Assembly (NCBI RefSeq): GCF_036492425.1
Contig: NZ_AP025292.1
Coordinates: 992,001-1,056,000 of the forward strand
From: Persicobacter psychrovividus
GTDB lineage: Bacteria; Bacteroidota; Bacteroidia; Cytophagales; Cyclobacteriaceae
Length of the DNA: 64,000 bases
Direction: 5' to 3'
In this document: piece by piece, positions 1 through 8,472 of the stretch
How the letters are laid out: each line of letters opens with the position of its first letter
Numbering within the stretch: the first letter of the stretch is position 1
The notes under the pieces: model-generated
What the model saw: the letters and a program-made list of their open reading frames with translations, nothing else
What the model was told of the DNA's origin: nothing
The model's database searches: none
Position numbers and translations under genes: made by a program

Positions 1-591
1 TTGCTGGGTTTTGAAGGCTTTGAAGCCCTCTACCATCAATCGCACCCTAATTATTCCGAATGGGCAATTTATGTCACCATTGCCTCGATTGTGGTGAAAG
101 AGCTGGTGGCACAAATCAGCTTTTATGTGGCGAAGAAGTACAATTCTTCTGCACTGAAAGCAGACGGCTGGCATCACCGTTCCGATGCCCTGACCTCGCT
201 GGTGGTCCTGATCGGGATTTGGCTCGGTCAATATTTCAGCTGGCTCGATGGTGTGCTCGGTATTGGGGTAGGAATCGTGATTCTGTTTTCCGCCATAGAA
301 ATTTTGAAAGAGAACATCAATCACTTTTTGGGGCAGGATGTCCGCCCTGAACTGGTAGAGAAGGCTTCCAATATCTGCGATAATATTGCAGGGACTTCGG
401 TGGATGTTCATCACGTGCATGTGCATGACTATGGGGAACATAAGGAGATGACCCTTCACGCTCGTCTGCCTAAGCACTTATCGTTGATTGAGGCGCATGA
501 TATGGTAACAGAAATGGAGCGTGCACTGGCCAACAAGCTCGATGTGGAGGTAACGATTCATATGGAACCTTACCTTACCGCTCCTGACTAA
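1..591 (+). CDS. CDF-family cation efflux transporter, 3' part
   Basis: This is the C-terminal 196 residues of a cation diffusion facilitator, an inner-membrane proton antiporter that exports divalent metals such as Zn, Fe or Co. The gene runs off the left edge, so roughly the first 100 residues (TM1-3) are missing. Visible parts are a TM at about 22-45, the metal-site helix with HHRSD (H58, D62 in this fragment, the HxxxD pair of CDF TM5), a last TM at about 78-100, and a cytoplasmic C-terminal domain rich in His (HHVHVHDYGEH). The TTG at position 1 is only the window edge, not a start. The family call is firm; the metal is not readable. Confidence 0.85.
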   Translation: MLGFEGFEALYHQSHPNYSEWAIYVTIASIVVKELVAQISFYVAKKYNSSALKADGWHHRSDALTSLVVLIGIWLGQYFSWLDGVLGIGVGIVILFSAIEILKENINHFLGQDVRPELVEKASNICDNIAGTSVDVHHVHVHDYGEHKEMTLHARLPKHLSLIEAHDMVTEMERALANKLDVEVTIHMEPYLTAPD

Positions 592-653
592 TGCCCGCTG
601 CGGTACTTCAAAAGTGCTGCAAAAGAATTTAAAAATTCGTAGGATGGCGCTAT

Positions 654-1037
654 GGGGCTGTTGCATAACCATAAATTGATTTTGTCCCACGAAATTTTAT
701 TTGTCACTGTATGGGCTGACCTGCGTGTCTGCCCGAATCATCATAAATTTTGTGTGGTTTGGATACACACATAGGTGCATCCGCAATGTCATTAAGTTAA
801 GCGCATTATCCTGTATAGACGTTATTTTTAACGTCTAATTCAATGGTGATTTTATAGGTTTCCTCTTAGATTTATTCAAATTGTTACGTGAGTCGTTAAG
901 AATAACGCCTCTACGAGCATTTCAAATTTAGACCTGTGTCCCTCAAAATCCTTAACTTAATGACATTGGGTGCATCCGTACAGCTCACGAAATAAAATTT
1001 TGCACTAAATGCAGAGAGCTGAGTTGTGCGACACCCC
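654..1037. mobile_element. Element A copy 1 (MITE-like), interrupted by element B
   Basis: An imperfect palindromic element of about 190 bp without the insertion. Its left end reads GGGGCTGTTGCATAACC and its right end, reverse-complemented, is close to GGGGCTGTCGCACAACTC, here slightly decayed (GCGACACCCCC). It has no coding capacity. Uninterrupted copies lie at 19783-19964 and 60055-60245. The terminal repeats and repeated occurrence suggest a non-autonomous transposable element. The terminal motif looks like that of some IS5-type elements, but this is not verified. Confidence 0.7.
784..968. mobile_element. Element B copy 1: 185-bp MITE with 18-bp perfect TIRs
   Basis: The ends are CAATGTCATTAAGTTAAG and its exact reverse complement. 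Flanks 774-783 and 969-978 are both GGTGCATCCG, a 10-bp target-site duplication. The uninterrupted A copy at 19783 has a single GGTGCATCCG at this point, so the empty site is visible in the same window. The 185-bp copy at 15158 seems to differ by one base. The interior carries GACGTTATTTTTAACGTC-like palindromes and no ORF. A 9-13 bp duplication fits IS4-type transposases; that link is inference. Confidence 0.85.
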
Positions 1038-1416
1038 CACGAATAGCAATTCCCTCAAATAACGATCATCTGTGGGCCATAAAATAATCATGTGGTATTT
1101 AAATACCTCTTATAGCATGTTCCCTGCGGATACTGAAAGAGGCTGTCGCTTAACTTCATTCAGCAGCTTGTTTTCCAACAGCATTGGAAGGCAGGAAGCC
1201 GGAAAGGAGTGAGGCGGAAGCCTCTTTTTTTTGTTTATATGCTGAAAGTACCATTGCTGAATTCATCACTCCAAGAATAGCTGAAAATCCAAAATTTCAG
1301 GAAATGGCTGTTTTAAGCTTTTAAACGCCGTTTTGGTGTCGTAGTTTGAAGTCAAATAAATAAGTTTAACGGTTTGGATATATGCGACAAAAAATGAAAT
1401 CAGTAAAGTATAGTGC

Positions 1417-1447
1417 AAAAAAAAGCATCTTTAAAATAAAGATGCTT
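1417..1447 (-). terminator. Rho-independent terminator of the tRNA array
   Basis: On the minus strand an 11-bp stem (AAGCATCTTTA paired across a 3-nt loop) is followed by a run of T (the A-run at 1417-1424 on the plus strand). It lies just past the last tRNA-Tyr, as expected for the end of a minus-strand tRNA transcript. Confidence 0.85.
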
Positions 1448-1451
1448 AAAG

Positions 1452-1533
1452 TGGGGGGAGCAGGATTCGAACCTGCGAAGTCGAAGACAACGGATTTACA
1501 GTCCGTCCCATTTGGCCGCTCTGGAATCCCCCC
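1452..1533 (-). tRNA. tRNA-Tyr(GTA), array position 15 (last)
   Basis: 82 nt with acceptor GGGGGGA/TCCCCCC, anticodon loop CTGTAAA (anticodon GTA), an extended variable arm as in bacterial tRNA-Tyr, and T-arm GGTTCGAATCC. No encoded CCA. The same sequence appears in all seven Tyr copies by eye. Confidence 0.95.
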
Positions 1534-1593
1534 AGAACTACACTATAATAGTGTGATCAATAAAATTATACAAAACCGATTGTTTTGTAAATG

Positions 1594-1665
1594 AGCCAAG
1601 GAGGAGAATTGAACTCCCGACCTCTTCCTTACCAAGGAAGCGCTCTACCCCTGAGCTACCTCGGC
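1594..1665 (-). tRNA. tRNA-Thr(GGT), array position 14
   Basis: 72 nt with acceptor GCCGAGG/CCTTGGC, anticodon loop CTTGGTAAG (anticodon GGT) and T-arm with GTTCAATTC. One of two identical-looking Thr copies. Confidence 0.95.
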
Positions 1666-1674
1666 TTAATCTTG

Positions 1675-1747
1675 AGCGGGCGACTGGGTTCGAACCTGCG
1701 ACCTACAGCTTGGAAGGCTGTCGCTCTACCAACTGAGCTACGCCCGC
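1675..1747 (-). tRNA. tRNA-Gly(TCC), array position 13
   Basis: 73 nt with acceptor GCGGGCG/CGCCCGC, anticodon loop CTTCCAA (anticodon TCC, reads GGA/GGG) and T-arm GGTTCGAACCC. One of six copies. Confidence 0.95.
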
Positions 1748-1767
1748 TTATATGCGATTAAGCAATG

Positions 1768-1849
1768 TGGGGGGAGCAGGATTCGAACCTGCGAAGTCGA
1801 AGACAACGGATTTACAGTCCGTCCCATTTGGCCGCTCTGGAATCCCCCC
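1768..1849 (-). tRNA. tRNA-Tyr(GTA), array position 12
   Basis: Same 82-nt gene as the other Tyr copies. It heads the second Tyr-Gly-Thr repeat unit, which has a 316-bp period relative to the copy at 1452. Confidence 0.95.
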
Positions 1850-1909
1850 AGAACTACACTATAATAGTGTGATCAATAAAATTGTACAAAACCGATTGTT
1901 TTGTAAATG

Positions 1910-1981
1910 AGCCAAGGAGGAGAATTGAACTCCCGACCTCTTCCTTACCAAGGAAGCGCTCTACCCCTGAGCTACCTCGGC
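1910..1981 (-). tRNA. tRNA-Thr(GGT), array position 11
   Basis: Same 72-nt gene as the Thr copy at 1594. The spacers on both sides are nearly identical too, so the whole unit was duplicated. Confidence 0.95.
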
Positions 1982-1990
1982 TTAATCTTG

Positions 1991-2063
1991 AGCGGGCGAC
2001 TGGGTTCGAACCTGCGACCTACAGCTTGGAAGGCTGTCGCTCTACCAACTGAGCTACGCCCGC
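1991..2063 (-). tRNA. tRNA-Gly(TCC), array position 10
   Basis: Same 73-nt gene as the other Gly copies. It is separated by only 9 nt from the Thr gene that follows it in the transcript. Confidence 0.95.
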
Positions 2064-2083
2064 TTATATGCGATTAAGCAATG

Positions 2084-2165
2084 TGGGGGGAGCAGGATTC
2101 GAACCTGCGAAGTCGAAGACAACGGATTTACAGTCCGTCCCATTTGGCCGCTCTGGAATCCCCCC
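2084..2165 (-). tRNA. tRNA-Tyr(GTA), array position 9
   Basis: Same 82-nt gene. Transcriptionally upstream of this copy the array changes from Tyr-Gly-Thr to Tyr-Gly units. Confidence 0.95.
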
Positions 2166-2229
2166 AGAATTTGCACTACAAAAGTGCGATCAATATTTTA
2201 AAATTACAAACCTGTTGTTTGTAAAAAAG

Positions 2230-2302
2230 AGCGGGCGACTGGGTTCGAACCTGCGACCTACAGCTTGGAAGGCTGTCGCTCTACCAACTGAGCTACGCCC
2301 GC
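2230..2302 (-). tRNA. tRNA-Gly(TCC), array position 8
   Basis: Same 73-nt gene. No Thr gene lies between it and the next Tyr; the spacer is 64 nt. Confidence 0.95.
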
Positions 2303-2324
2303 TTAAATGTGATTAAGCACATTG

Positions 2325-2406
2325 TGGGGGGAGCAGGATTCGAACCTGCGAAGTCGAAGACAACGGATTTACAGTCCGTCCCATTTGGCCGCTCTGGAAT
2401 CCCCCC
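2325..2406 (-). tRNA. tRNA-Tyr(GTA), array position 7
   Basis: Same 82-nt gene in a Tyr-Gly unit of about 240 bp. Confidence 0.95.
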
Positions 2407-2469
2407 AGAACTACACTATTAATAGTGTGATCAATAATTTGAATTACAAACCTGTTGTTTGTAGAAAAG

Positions 2470-2542
2470 AGCGGGCGACTGGGTTCGAACCTGCGACCTA
2501 CAGCTTGGAAGGCTGTCGCTCTACCAACTGAGCTACGCCCGC
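2470..2542 (-). tRNA. tRNA-Gly(TCC), array position 6
   Basis: Same 73-nt gene. The next unit up starts 240 bp away. Confidence 0.95.
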
Positions 2543-2564
2543 TTAAATGTGATTAAGCACATTG

Positions 2565-2646
2565 TGGGGGGAGCAGGATTCGAACCTGCGAAGTCGAAGA
2601 CAACGGATTTACAGTCCGTCCCATTTGGCCGCTCTGGAATCCCCCC
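2565..2646 (-). tRNA. tRNA-Tyr(GTA), array position 5
   Basis: Same 82-nt gene in the 240-bp unit. Confidence 0.95.
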
Positions 2647-2708
2647 AGAACTACACTATAAAAGTGCGATCAATAATTTGAATTACAAACCTGTTGTTTG
2701 TAGAAAAG

Positions 2709-2781
2709 AGCGGGCGACTGGGTTCGAACCTGCGACCTACAGCTTGGAAGGCTGTCGCTCTACCAACTGAGCTACGCCCGC
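2709..2781 (-). tRNA. tRNA-Gly(TCC), array position 4
   Basis: Same 73-nt gene in the ~239-bp unit. Confidence 0.95.
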
Positions 2782-2803
2782 TTAAATGTGATTAAGCACA
2801 TTG

Positions 2804-2885
2804 TGGGGGGAGCAGGATTCGAACCTGCGAAGTCGAAGACAACGGATTTACAGTCCGTCCCATTTGGCCGCTCTGGAATCCCCCC
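2804..2885 (-). tRNA. tRNA-Tyr(GTA), array position 3
   Basis: Same 82-nt gene in the ~239-bp unit. Confidence 0.95.
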
Positions 2886-2947
2886 AGAACTACACTATAA
2901 TAGTGCGATCAATAATTTGAATTACAAACCTGTTGTTTGTAGAAAAG

Positions 2948-3020
2948 AGCGGGCGACTGGGTTCGAACCTGCGACCTACAGCTTGGAAGGCTGTCGCTCT
3001 ACCAACTGAGCTACGCCCGC
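2948..3020 (-). tRNA. tRNA-Gly(TCC), array position 2
   Basis: Same 73-nt gene in the ~238-bp unit. Confidence 0.95.
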
Positions 3021-3041
3021 TTAATGCGATAAAGCATATTG

Positions 3042-3123
3042 TGGGGGGAGCAGGATTCGAACCTGCGAAGTCGAAGACAACGGATTTACAGTCCGTCCCA
3101 TTTGGCCGCTCTGGAATCCCCCC
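3042..3123 (-). tRNA. tRNA-Tyr(GTA), array position 1 (first transcribed)
   Basis: Same 82-nt gene. The sequence upstream of it (3124-3200) is unique rather than array spacer, which marks the 5' end of the array. Confidence 0.95.
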
Positions 3124-3186
3124 AGATGCATTATAATGAACAATCACTTTTCAAAAACTGATTCCCTAAAAAGCGCTTGTGGCGCA

Positions 3187-3216
3187 CAAAGGTAGAACAA
3201 TTTTTTATTTTTGAAA
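3187..3216 (-). promoter_or_regulatory. Putative promoter of the tRNA array
   Basis: On the minus strand TACCTTTG (3187-3194) matches the Bacteroidota -7 consensus TAnnTTTG exactly. A weak -33 candidate TTTC lies at 3213-3216 with an 18-bp spacer. The box is about 64 nt upstream of the first tRNA-Tyr. The -33 element is poor, so only the -7 box is well supported. Confidence 0.5.
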
Positions 3217-3520
3217 GCCGATTGCTTCAAAATTTTTCCTTTGAAATCTTGCGCTGTTGTTGCGTTCGTTTCCTTAAGGGATTGCAAAAGTGGTGTCTTT
3301 TTTTGAAAAGTCAAACTGTATGGAAGAAAAAAAATGGGGCTGCGGAAAGGTGCAGGGCTAAGTGGTTGAATTTTAGGGGAAATTTCAGTGAATTTTTTTT
3401 CAACTTTTTTTCCTTTAGTTTTGGCATAGGGCATGCCTGAAATGGGGCCTCTGTGCTGGTTTTTTGTTTTTGCTTTAGCATTGAAGATGTTAAGGTGTTT
3501 AATTATAGTGGTTTAGTGTT
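3217..3520. other. Intergenic gap without a recognised feature
   Basis: AT-rich DNA between the tRNA promoter and the MutS-like gene. I see no gene, repeat or strong hairpin here. Confidence 0.5.
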
Positions 3521-5272
3521 TTGAGTAATTTTTCTGATCAGTTTTCTGAAAAAATCCGCTTTCACGAGGTGAAAAAAGCCGAGTGGCAGCGTAAATTTTA
3601 TTTTTTGGTAGTCATTAGGCTGCTTATAGGCTTGGGAATGGCTTATTCCCTTTATCATATTTTATATTTTAAAGCGGTTTATCCCGCTTTGTATTTCTTC
3701 TTTGGCGGCCTGGCGGTATTCCTGACGATGGTCAATTTATCAATTCGGGTAAAAAGAAAGCTGCTTTATCACCGCAAGGGTGTGGCTTTTTTTGAGAATG
3801 AGGTCGGCATGCAGGCACATGAATTAAATCAGTTGTTTGCCGATGGAGAAGGCAAGGAGTTGGCCGATTTCGCAGTGGACCTTGATTTGCTGGGTGCAGG
3901 CGGGATTTTTCAGCGACTGAACCACAGCGTTACTCCCAATGGAGAAGAAACCTTGCTGAAGTGGATGCGCTGTGAGGCGGTGGATCAGGAGCAGGTGGAA
4001 GCGCGGCAGCGGCTGGTTAAGAAAATCAGTGAGCAAGCCGACTGGATGACTGCCTTTCTGGTGGAAGGACTTTCCGAGGATTTGCATGAGGCAGGTGCGA
4101 TTTCCATGAAAATGCCCGAAAAATCACGGAAGTGGTCGTCGCTGTGGCAGTGGGTTACTTACCTGTTACCTGTGTTGGGGGTGTTGGCCGTGGGGCAATA
4201 TTATATTTATGATTCTAAAATGATCGGCTGGGCAGCGGTGATTTTGTCGTGGGGAGCAACGAGCTATTTTGGTAAAGACCTGAAAGCGCACTTTGAATTG
4301 ATTTCGCAGAAGGTGGCTTTGTTTTACCGCTATGGCCGCATGATGGATCTGGTGGAAAAGCTGGAGGCTGACGGTCTGCTAAAAGCGCATAAAGCAAGTT
4401 TGAAAAGCGCTTCGGAAGCCGTAGGTGCATTGCGTTCGGTAGCCTCTCTGGCCAATCAGCGGCAAAATGCTTTGGCATATATCATTGTCAATTCCTTGTT
4501 TGGGCTTGACTTGCAGTGGTACAGCAGGCTGATGAAATGGGAGCAGAAATATGGCGCTCAGTTTGACGCCCAATTACAATTATTAGGTGAGCTGGATGCG
4601 CTGGTTACCCTCGGCTGGTGGCAATATACCCACCCTCATTATACCGTCCCGACTTTTGGTCAGCGGGTGGATATCAGTGCTTTGGGGCATCCGTTGATTC
4701 CGCAATCGAAATGCGTAACCAACGACTGGGGACTTTCTGAAGAAAATCGACTGATATTAATTACAGGCTCAAATATGGCGGGGAAAAGTACCTTTTTGCG
4801 TGCCCTCGGGGTAGGGATGGTGCTTTCGCAGATGGGAGCGGTAGTCTATGCAAAGCGTTGGAATATGCCTATTTTGCAGTTGCTGAGCAGCCTCCGACAT
4901 TCTGATTCCCTGCAGGAACAAACCTCTTATTTTTATGCGGAATTGCTCAAGTTGCAGAAGGTGATGAGGCTGGCGGAGCAGCGCCCGTCATTGATTTTGC
5001 TGGATGAAATTCTGCGTGGAACAAATAACGATGATAAGTTTGAGGGCTCGGCAAGGATTATTGAAAAGCTCCGTCGACATGAGGGGCTGACCTTGTTGGC
5101 CACGCACGATACGGCGCTATGCCTTCAGTATCATGGGCTGAAAGATATTGTGCATTACTGTTTTGAAAGCCAGATAAAAGGCGGGGAACTGACCTTCGAT
5201 TATAAAATAAGATCAGGGCAGGCTAAAAATAAAAATGCTACTTTCCTGATGGAGCAAATGGGTATTGTTTAA
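3521..5272 (+). CDS. Membrane-associated MutS-family ATPase
   Basis: 583 residues. The C-terminal part is the MutS domain V ATPase: Walker A GSNMAGKST near residue 415, and Walker B LLDEILRGTNNDDK near 490. The N-terminal half lacks the MutS mismatch-recognition domain and instead shows hydrophobic segments at about 25-70 and 205-250. This resembles the MutS-related membrane proteins common in Bacteroidota, whose role is unclear; it is not mutS proper. The start is a TTG (TTGAGTAATTTT), chosen because it gives the longest frame with a typical N-terminus; the next ATG is about 40 codons in. It is followed by a strong terminator. Confidence 0.8.
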   Translation: MSNFSDQFSEKIRFHEVKKAEWQRKFYFLVVIRLLIGLGMAYSLYHILYFKAVYPALYFFFGGLAVFLTMVNLSIRVKRKLLYHRKGVAFFENEVGMQAHELNQLFADGEGKELADFAVDLDLLGAGGIFQRLNHSVTPNGEETLLKWMRCEAVDQEQVEARQRLVKKISEQADWMTAFLVEGLSEDLHEAGAISMKMPEKSRKWSSLWQWVTYLLPVLGVLAVGQYYIYDSKMIGWAAVILSWGATSYFGKDLKAHFELISQKVALFYRYGRMMDLVEKLEADGLLKAHKASLKSASEAVGALRSVASLANQRQNALAYIIVNSLFGLDLQWYSRLMKWEQKYGAQFDAQLQLLGELDALVTLGWWQYTHPHYTVPTFGQRVDISALGHPLIPQSKCVTNDWGLSEENRLILITGSNMAGKSTFLRALGVGMVLSQMGAVVYAKRWNMPILQLLSSLRHSDSLQEQTSYFYAELLKLQKVMRLAEQRPSLILLDEILRGTNNDDKFEGSARIIEKLRRHEGLTLLATHDTALCLQYHGLKDIVHYCFESQIKGGELTFDYKIRSGQAKNKNATFLMEQMGIV

Positions 5273-5277
5273 ACATT

Positions 5278-5314
5278 GCAGGTGCAAGGATTGCCTTGCA
5301 CCTGCCATTTTTTT
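5278..5314 (+). terminator. Terminator after the MutS-like gene
   Basis: Perfect 12-bp stem GCAGGTGCAAGG/CCTTGCACCTGC with a 4-nt loop, then a 7-T run at 5308-5314. It lies between two convergent genes. Confidence 0.9.
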
Positions 5315-5330
5315 CGGCCATTAAAGCCGT

Positions 5331-6263
5331 TTATTTTTTGAGAAAGTCAGTGATTTTTTTCACCATCACCTCGTTCAGTCGGCGGTACGATTCAAAGGTC
5401 CATCCGCCTACATGAGGTGTAAAGAGTACGTTCTTTTGTGCTTGCAGCAGATCGAGTGCTTTGCGCTGGGGGTCGGTCAGCTGATTGAATTTTTCAACTT
5501 CCAGCACATCAAGGCCTGCGGCGATCAGTTTTCCTGATTGAAGGCCGTCGTTCAGCGCCTCGAAAGGAACAATTTCCCCCCTTGCGGCATTTAAAAAGTA
5601 GAGGTTCTTTTTGAATTTGTTGAAAAAGGCAGTGTCGAGCCATCCGCGGGTTTCTTCCGTGAGTGGCGTGTGAATACTCAGGATGTCGGTTTCTTCAAAC
5701 AGCGTTTCCAAACTGACCTCCTGCGCATATTGGTCACTGAAATCGGATTTGTATTTGTCATAGGCAAGCACCTTGCAATTGAAGCCGAGCAGGCGTTGCG
5801 CAAAAGCACGGCCCATATTGCCATAGCCGATAATGCCGACGGTCTTGCCCATTACTTCATGCCCACGGTTGCCCTCCCGATCCCATTGATTGGCGCGCAC
5901 TTCCGTATCTGCGGTATTGAGTTTGTTCATCAGGCTGAGTAACATTCCGAGGGTATGCTCCCCGACAGCGTCTCGGTTGCCTTCAGGGGCATTGATCAGG
6001 TGAATGCCTTTGGCTTTGGCGTAGGCTTCGTCGATATTGTCCATCCCTGCGCCAGATCGAGCAATGAATTGAAGGTTGGGTGCCGTTTCGAGCACTTCTT
6101 TGGTGAAACGCATTTTAGAGCGCACCATGACACCGTCGTATTGGTGTAAAATGTCGATCACTTCTTCTTTGCTGATTGCTGGGCGGTAATCTGCGGTAAG
6201 GTTATTTTCTGCCAGCAAATCATGAATGGAGTCATGGAGCTGGTCAATGATTAATATTTTCAT
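5331..6263 (-). CDS. D-2-hydroxyacid dehydrogenase (SerA-like)
   Basis: 310 residues, the usual length of short NAD-dependent D-2-hydroxyacid dehydrogenases. NAD-binding motif G143-IIGYGNMG-151, catalytic Arg228 in NAARGE, a Glu in LDVLEVE, and the catalytic His284 in PHVGG. This family oxidises 2-hydroxyacids, with 3-phosphoglycerate (serine synthesis) one possible substrate. It has no C-terminal ACT domain, so it is the short type if it is a phosphoglycerate dehydrogenase. Substrate not determined. Convergent with the MutS-like gene; a REP-type palindrome lies just upstream at 6271. Confidence 0.85.
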   Translation of the reverse strand: MKILIIDQLHDSIHDLLAENNLTADYRPAISKEEVIDILHQYDGVMVRSKMRFTKEVLETAPNLQFIARSGAGMDNIDEAYAKAKGIHLINAPEGNRDAVGEHTLGMLLSLMNKLNTADTEVRANQWDREGNRGHEVMGKTVGIIGYGNMGRAFAQRLLGFNCKVLAYDKYKSDFSDQYAQEVSLETLFEETDILSIHTPLTEETRGWLDTAFFNKFKKNLYFLNAARGEIVPFEALNDGLQSGKLIAAGLDVLEVEKFNQLTDPQRKALDLLQAQKNVLFTPHVGGWTFESYRRLNEVMVKKITDFLKK

Positions 6264-6270
6264 AATAGCA

Positions 6271-6295
6271 GTAGGGACGTTGCATGCAACCTCCG
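6271..6295. repeat. Dispersed palindrome (REP-like), degenerate copy
   Basis: GTAGGGACGTTGCATGCAAC followed by CTCCG. It is one base off the perfect palindrome GACGTTGCATGCAACGTC that is repeated eight times at 62506-63410. It lies between two genes. Confidence 0.75.
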
Positions 6296-6334
6296 AACAG
6301 TAACATGCAACATCTCCACATTAAGATTTTCAAA

Positions 6335-7696
6335 TTATAATAACAACAAATGAGCGACCGTGAAGTACACTGTCAGCCCAAGCAGGTCATTGGCGATCGT
6401 AATAAATGGTCCTGAAGCCATGGCGGGGTTAACGCCCATTTTGTCAAGTACCCAAGGGGTCATGGTGCCAAGAATTGAGGACAGCATCACGACGGTGTAA
6501 AGGGCAATGGCGACCACAAGGGAAAGGGCCATGGATTGACCCATTGCCATGTTGATGCCAAAAACAATCAGGTTCAGTACCAGACCGTTCAGCAATGCTA
6601 CACCAAATACCTTCAGCAGACGTACCGCCAGACTCTCACGAATTGCGAGGGGATTGGCCAGCGACTGCACCACCAATGAAGAGGATTGCAGTCCAACATT
6701 TCCGCCTGTGGCTGTAATTAATGGAATAAAGGCCGCAAGAACAGGGATAATGGCCAGGTCGTCTTCGAAGCTGGCAATGAATTTTGCAGCAAGCATTCCT
6801 CCGCCCATCCCGATGATCAGCCATGGCAGACGAGAACGGGAGAGTTTCCAGATGGTATCATCCTCTTCCACATCCTCCGAAATACCAGCCATCAGGTTAC
6901 GTTCATCTTCGGCGGCTTCAGTAATTACATCCACGACATCATCAATGGTAATTCTTCCGACCAGGCGCCCACGGGCATTAACAACGGGCAGTGCTTCCAG
7001 GTCGTATCGTTGCATAATTTCAGCAACTTCTTCCTGCGAGCTGTCCGTAGATATGGTATTGACTTCCTGTTCAAAAATATCGCCTACCTTGGTGTGGTCT
7101 TTGGCAAGAATCATCTCTTTCAGTGATACTCGGCCAAGCAGTCGGTCAAAATCATCCACCACATATACCGAGTAGATTTTTTCGACATCTTCTGCCTGTC
7201 GGCGAATTTCCTCAATCGTGCGCACGATATCCCACTTGTAGTTGGCTTTGATCAGCTCTTTGGCCATCAGTCCGCCAGCGGTATCTTCATCGTAGCGCAG
7301 CAGGTCGAGGATGTTCATCTGCGCTTCTTTGTCATTGATATGGGCAATGACTTCGTCGCGCATGTGGTTGGAAATCTCCAGTAATAAATCCACCGCATCA
7401 TCAGATTGCATGTCCTGAACGATCGGGGCGAGTTCTTTGGGGCTGAATTCCGCAACAAAAGGAAGCATGACATCCTCATCGAGCTGAGCAAGAATTTCTC
7501 CAGCCACATCATGATCCAGAAGCATCAGGATGTACTTGGAGTCTTCCCCGTCCAGTTCTTCGAGGACCACCGAAATATCGGCAGGCTCTACCCCACGAAG
7601 CGATTCAATAATGAATCGGTCTTCATGGCTTTGTGCGGCTTTTTCAAGTTTAAGAACAAACTCTTTGGTTATTTCGAAGGGTGTTGCGAATTCCAA
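6335..7696 (-). CDS. mgtE: Magnesium transporter MgtE
   Basis: 453 residues with MgtE architecture: an acidic N-terminal superhelical domain (1-~130), a tandem CBS pair (~135-265; [17 protein letters not shown] typical of CBS2), a plug helix, then five TM helices from ~290 to the end with the ATGGNVGLQ pore-region motif. It is a Mg2+-gated Mg2+ channel in the inner membrane. Its start overlaps the rsmA stop region by 28 nt, indicating co-transcription; a shorter start is possible. The CBS and N domains are the Mg2+ sensor in characterised MgtE proteins. Confidence 0.95.
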   Translation of the reverse strand: MEFATPFEITKEFVLKLEKAAQSHEDRFIIESLRGVEPADISVVLEELDGEDSKYILMLLDHDVAGEILAQLDEDVMLPFVAEFSPKELAPIVQDMQSDDAVDLLLEISNHMRDEVIAHINDKEAQMNILDLLRYDEDTAGGLMAKELIKANYKWDIVRTIEEIRRQAEDVEKIYSVYVVDDFDRLLGRVSLKEMILAKDHTKVGDIFEQEVNTISTDSSQEEVAEIMQRYDLEALPVVNARGRLVGRITIDDVVDVITEAAEDERNLMAGISEDVEEDDTIWKLSRSRLPWLIIGMGGGMLAAKFIASFEDDLAIIPVLAAFIPLITATGGNVGLQSSSLVVQSLANPLAIRESLAVRLLKVFGVALLNGLVLNLIVFGINMAMGQSMALSLVVAIALYTVVMLSSILGTMTPWVLDKMGVNPAMASGPFITIANDLLGLTVYFTVAHLLLL

Positions 7697-8472
7697 TCTG
7701 TTTCAATTTTTTGGGTGAGTAAAACGAAATCTGCCACGGTCAATTGTTCCGCGCGTTTATCCAGCATTTCCCACGCCCTCAGCTCGTCTGATAAATTGAG
7801 GGGCTTGAGTGAGTTTCTCAGTGTTTTTCTGCGGTTGTTGAACCCTTGCTTCACAACCCTGAAAAACAGTTTTTCATCACAGTCCAAAGCAGCGGTGTCG
7901 TTCCTGCGAAGGCGGATAACGGCAGACTCCACTTTTGGTGGTGGGTTGAATACCCCTGGAGGTACCGTGAACAGGTATTCCACCTCGAAGAAGGCTTGCA
8001 GCAATACGCTGAGGATACCATATACTTTGTTGCCGTGCTTGGAAGCGATGCGCTGCGCCACTTCCTTCTGAATCATGCCTACGCACTCAGGGATCAGGTC
8101 TTTGTTCTCCAGCAGTTTGAAATAAATCTGCGTGGAGATATTATAGGGGAAGTTACCGATCAGTGCAAATGGTTCGCCACCAAAGTGGGTCGCGAGGTCC
8201 ATGCGCAGAAAGTCACCAGAAATGATCTTGTTGCCCAGTGTTGGGTATTTCTTTTCAAGGTATTCAATGGATTCTTTATCGATATCGATCAGGTGGGTGT
8301 CAATGTCGTTACGCTCTATCAGGAAATCAGTAAGTACGCCCATTCCTGGGCCGACTTCCAGGGCCTGTTTGTAGCCTTTGAAGCCTGTAAGGCCGTCAGC
8401 AATATTTTTTGCAATACTCAGGTCAGTAAGGAAATGCTGACCCAGATGTTTTTTTGGTCTGACGTTATTCAT
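7669..8472 (-). CDS. rsmA: 16S rRNA (adenine1518/1519-N6)-dimethyltransferase RsmA/KsgA
   Basis: 267 residues. N-terminal KKHLGQHFL signature, SAM-binding [10 protein letters not shown] at 39-48, catalytic NFPYNIS at 107-113, and the C-terminal small domain. It dimethylates two adenines in helix 45 of 16S rRNA during 30S maturation. It sits first in a two-gene minus-strand unit with mgtE and is divergent from pdxA. Length and motifs are normal. Confidence 0.97.
   Translation of the reverse strand: MNNVRPKKHLGQHFLTDLSIAKNIADGLTGFKGYKQALEVGPGMGVLTDFLIERNDIDTHLIDIDKESIEYLEKKYPTLGNKIISGDFLRMDLATHFGGEPFALIGNFPYNISTQIYFKLLENKDLIPECVGMIQKEVAQRIASKHGNKVYGILSVLLQAFFEVEYLFTVPPGVFNPPPKVESAVIRLRRNDTAALDCDEKLFFRVVKQGFNNRRKTLRNSLKPLNLSDELRAWEMLDKRAEQLTVADFVLLTQKIETDWNSQHPSK

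Larger units (their letters stand above)
592..1416. other. Intergenic region with nested mobile elements
   Basis: No gene is supported here. Positions 654-1037 hold element A interrupted by element B. From about 1040 to 1416 there is only AT-rich DNA with no clear repeat, apart from a short direct reiteration of AGGAAGCC/GGAAGCC-type sequence near 1190-1225. Confidence 0.6.

Noticed and set aside
478-690. 70-codon minus-strand frame MGQNQFMVMQQP
   Set aside because: It is element A sequence; the same peptide start recurs at 19818 for the same reason.
1382-3147. Several 60-85 codon frames containing GGAGFEPAKSKTTDL-like sequence
   Set aside because: They are translations across the tRNA-Tyr and tRNA-Gly genes, a known artefact of tRNA DNA, not proteins.
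7406-8071. 221-codon plus-strand frame opposite mgtE/rsmA
   Set aside because: Antisense to two intact conserved genes; composition typical of an overlapping shadow.
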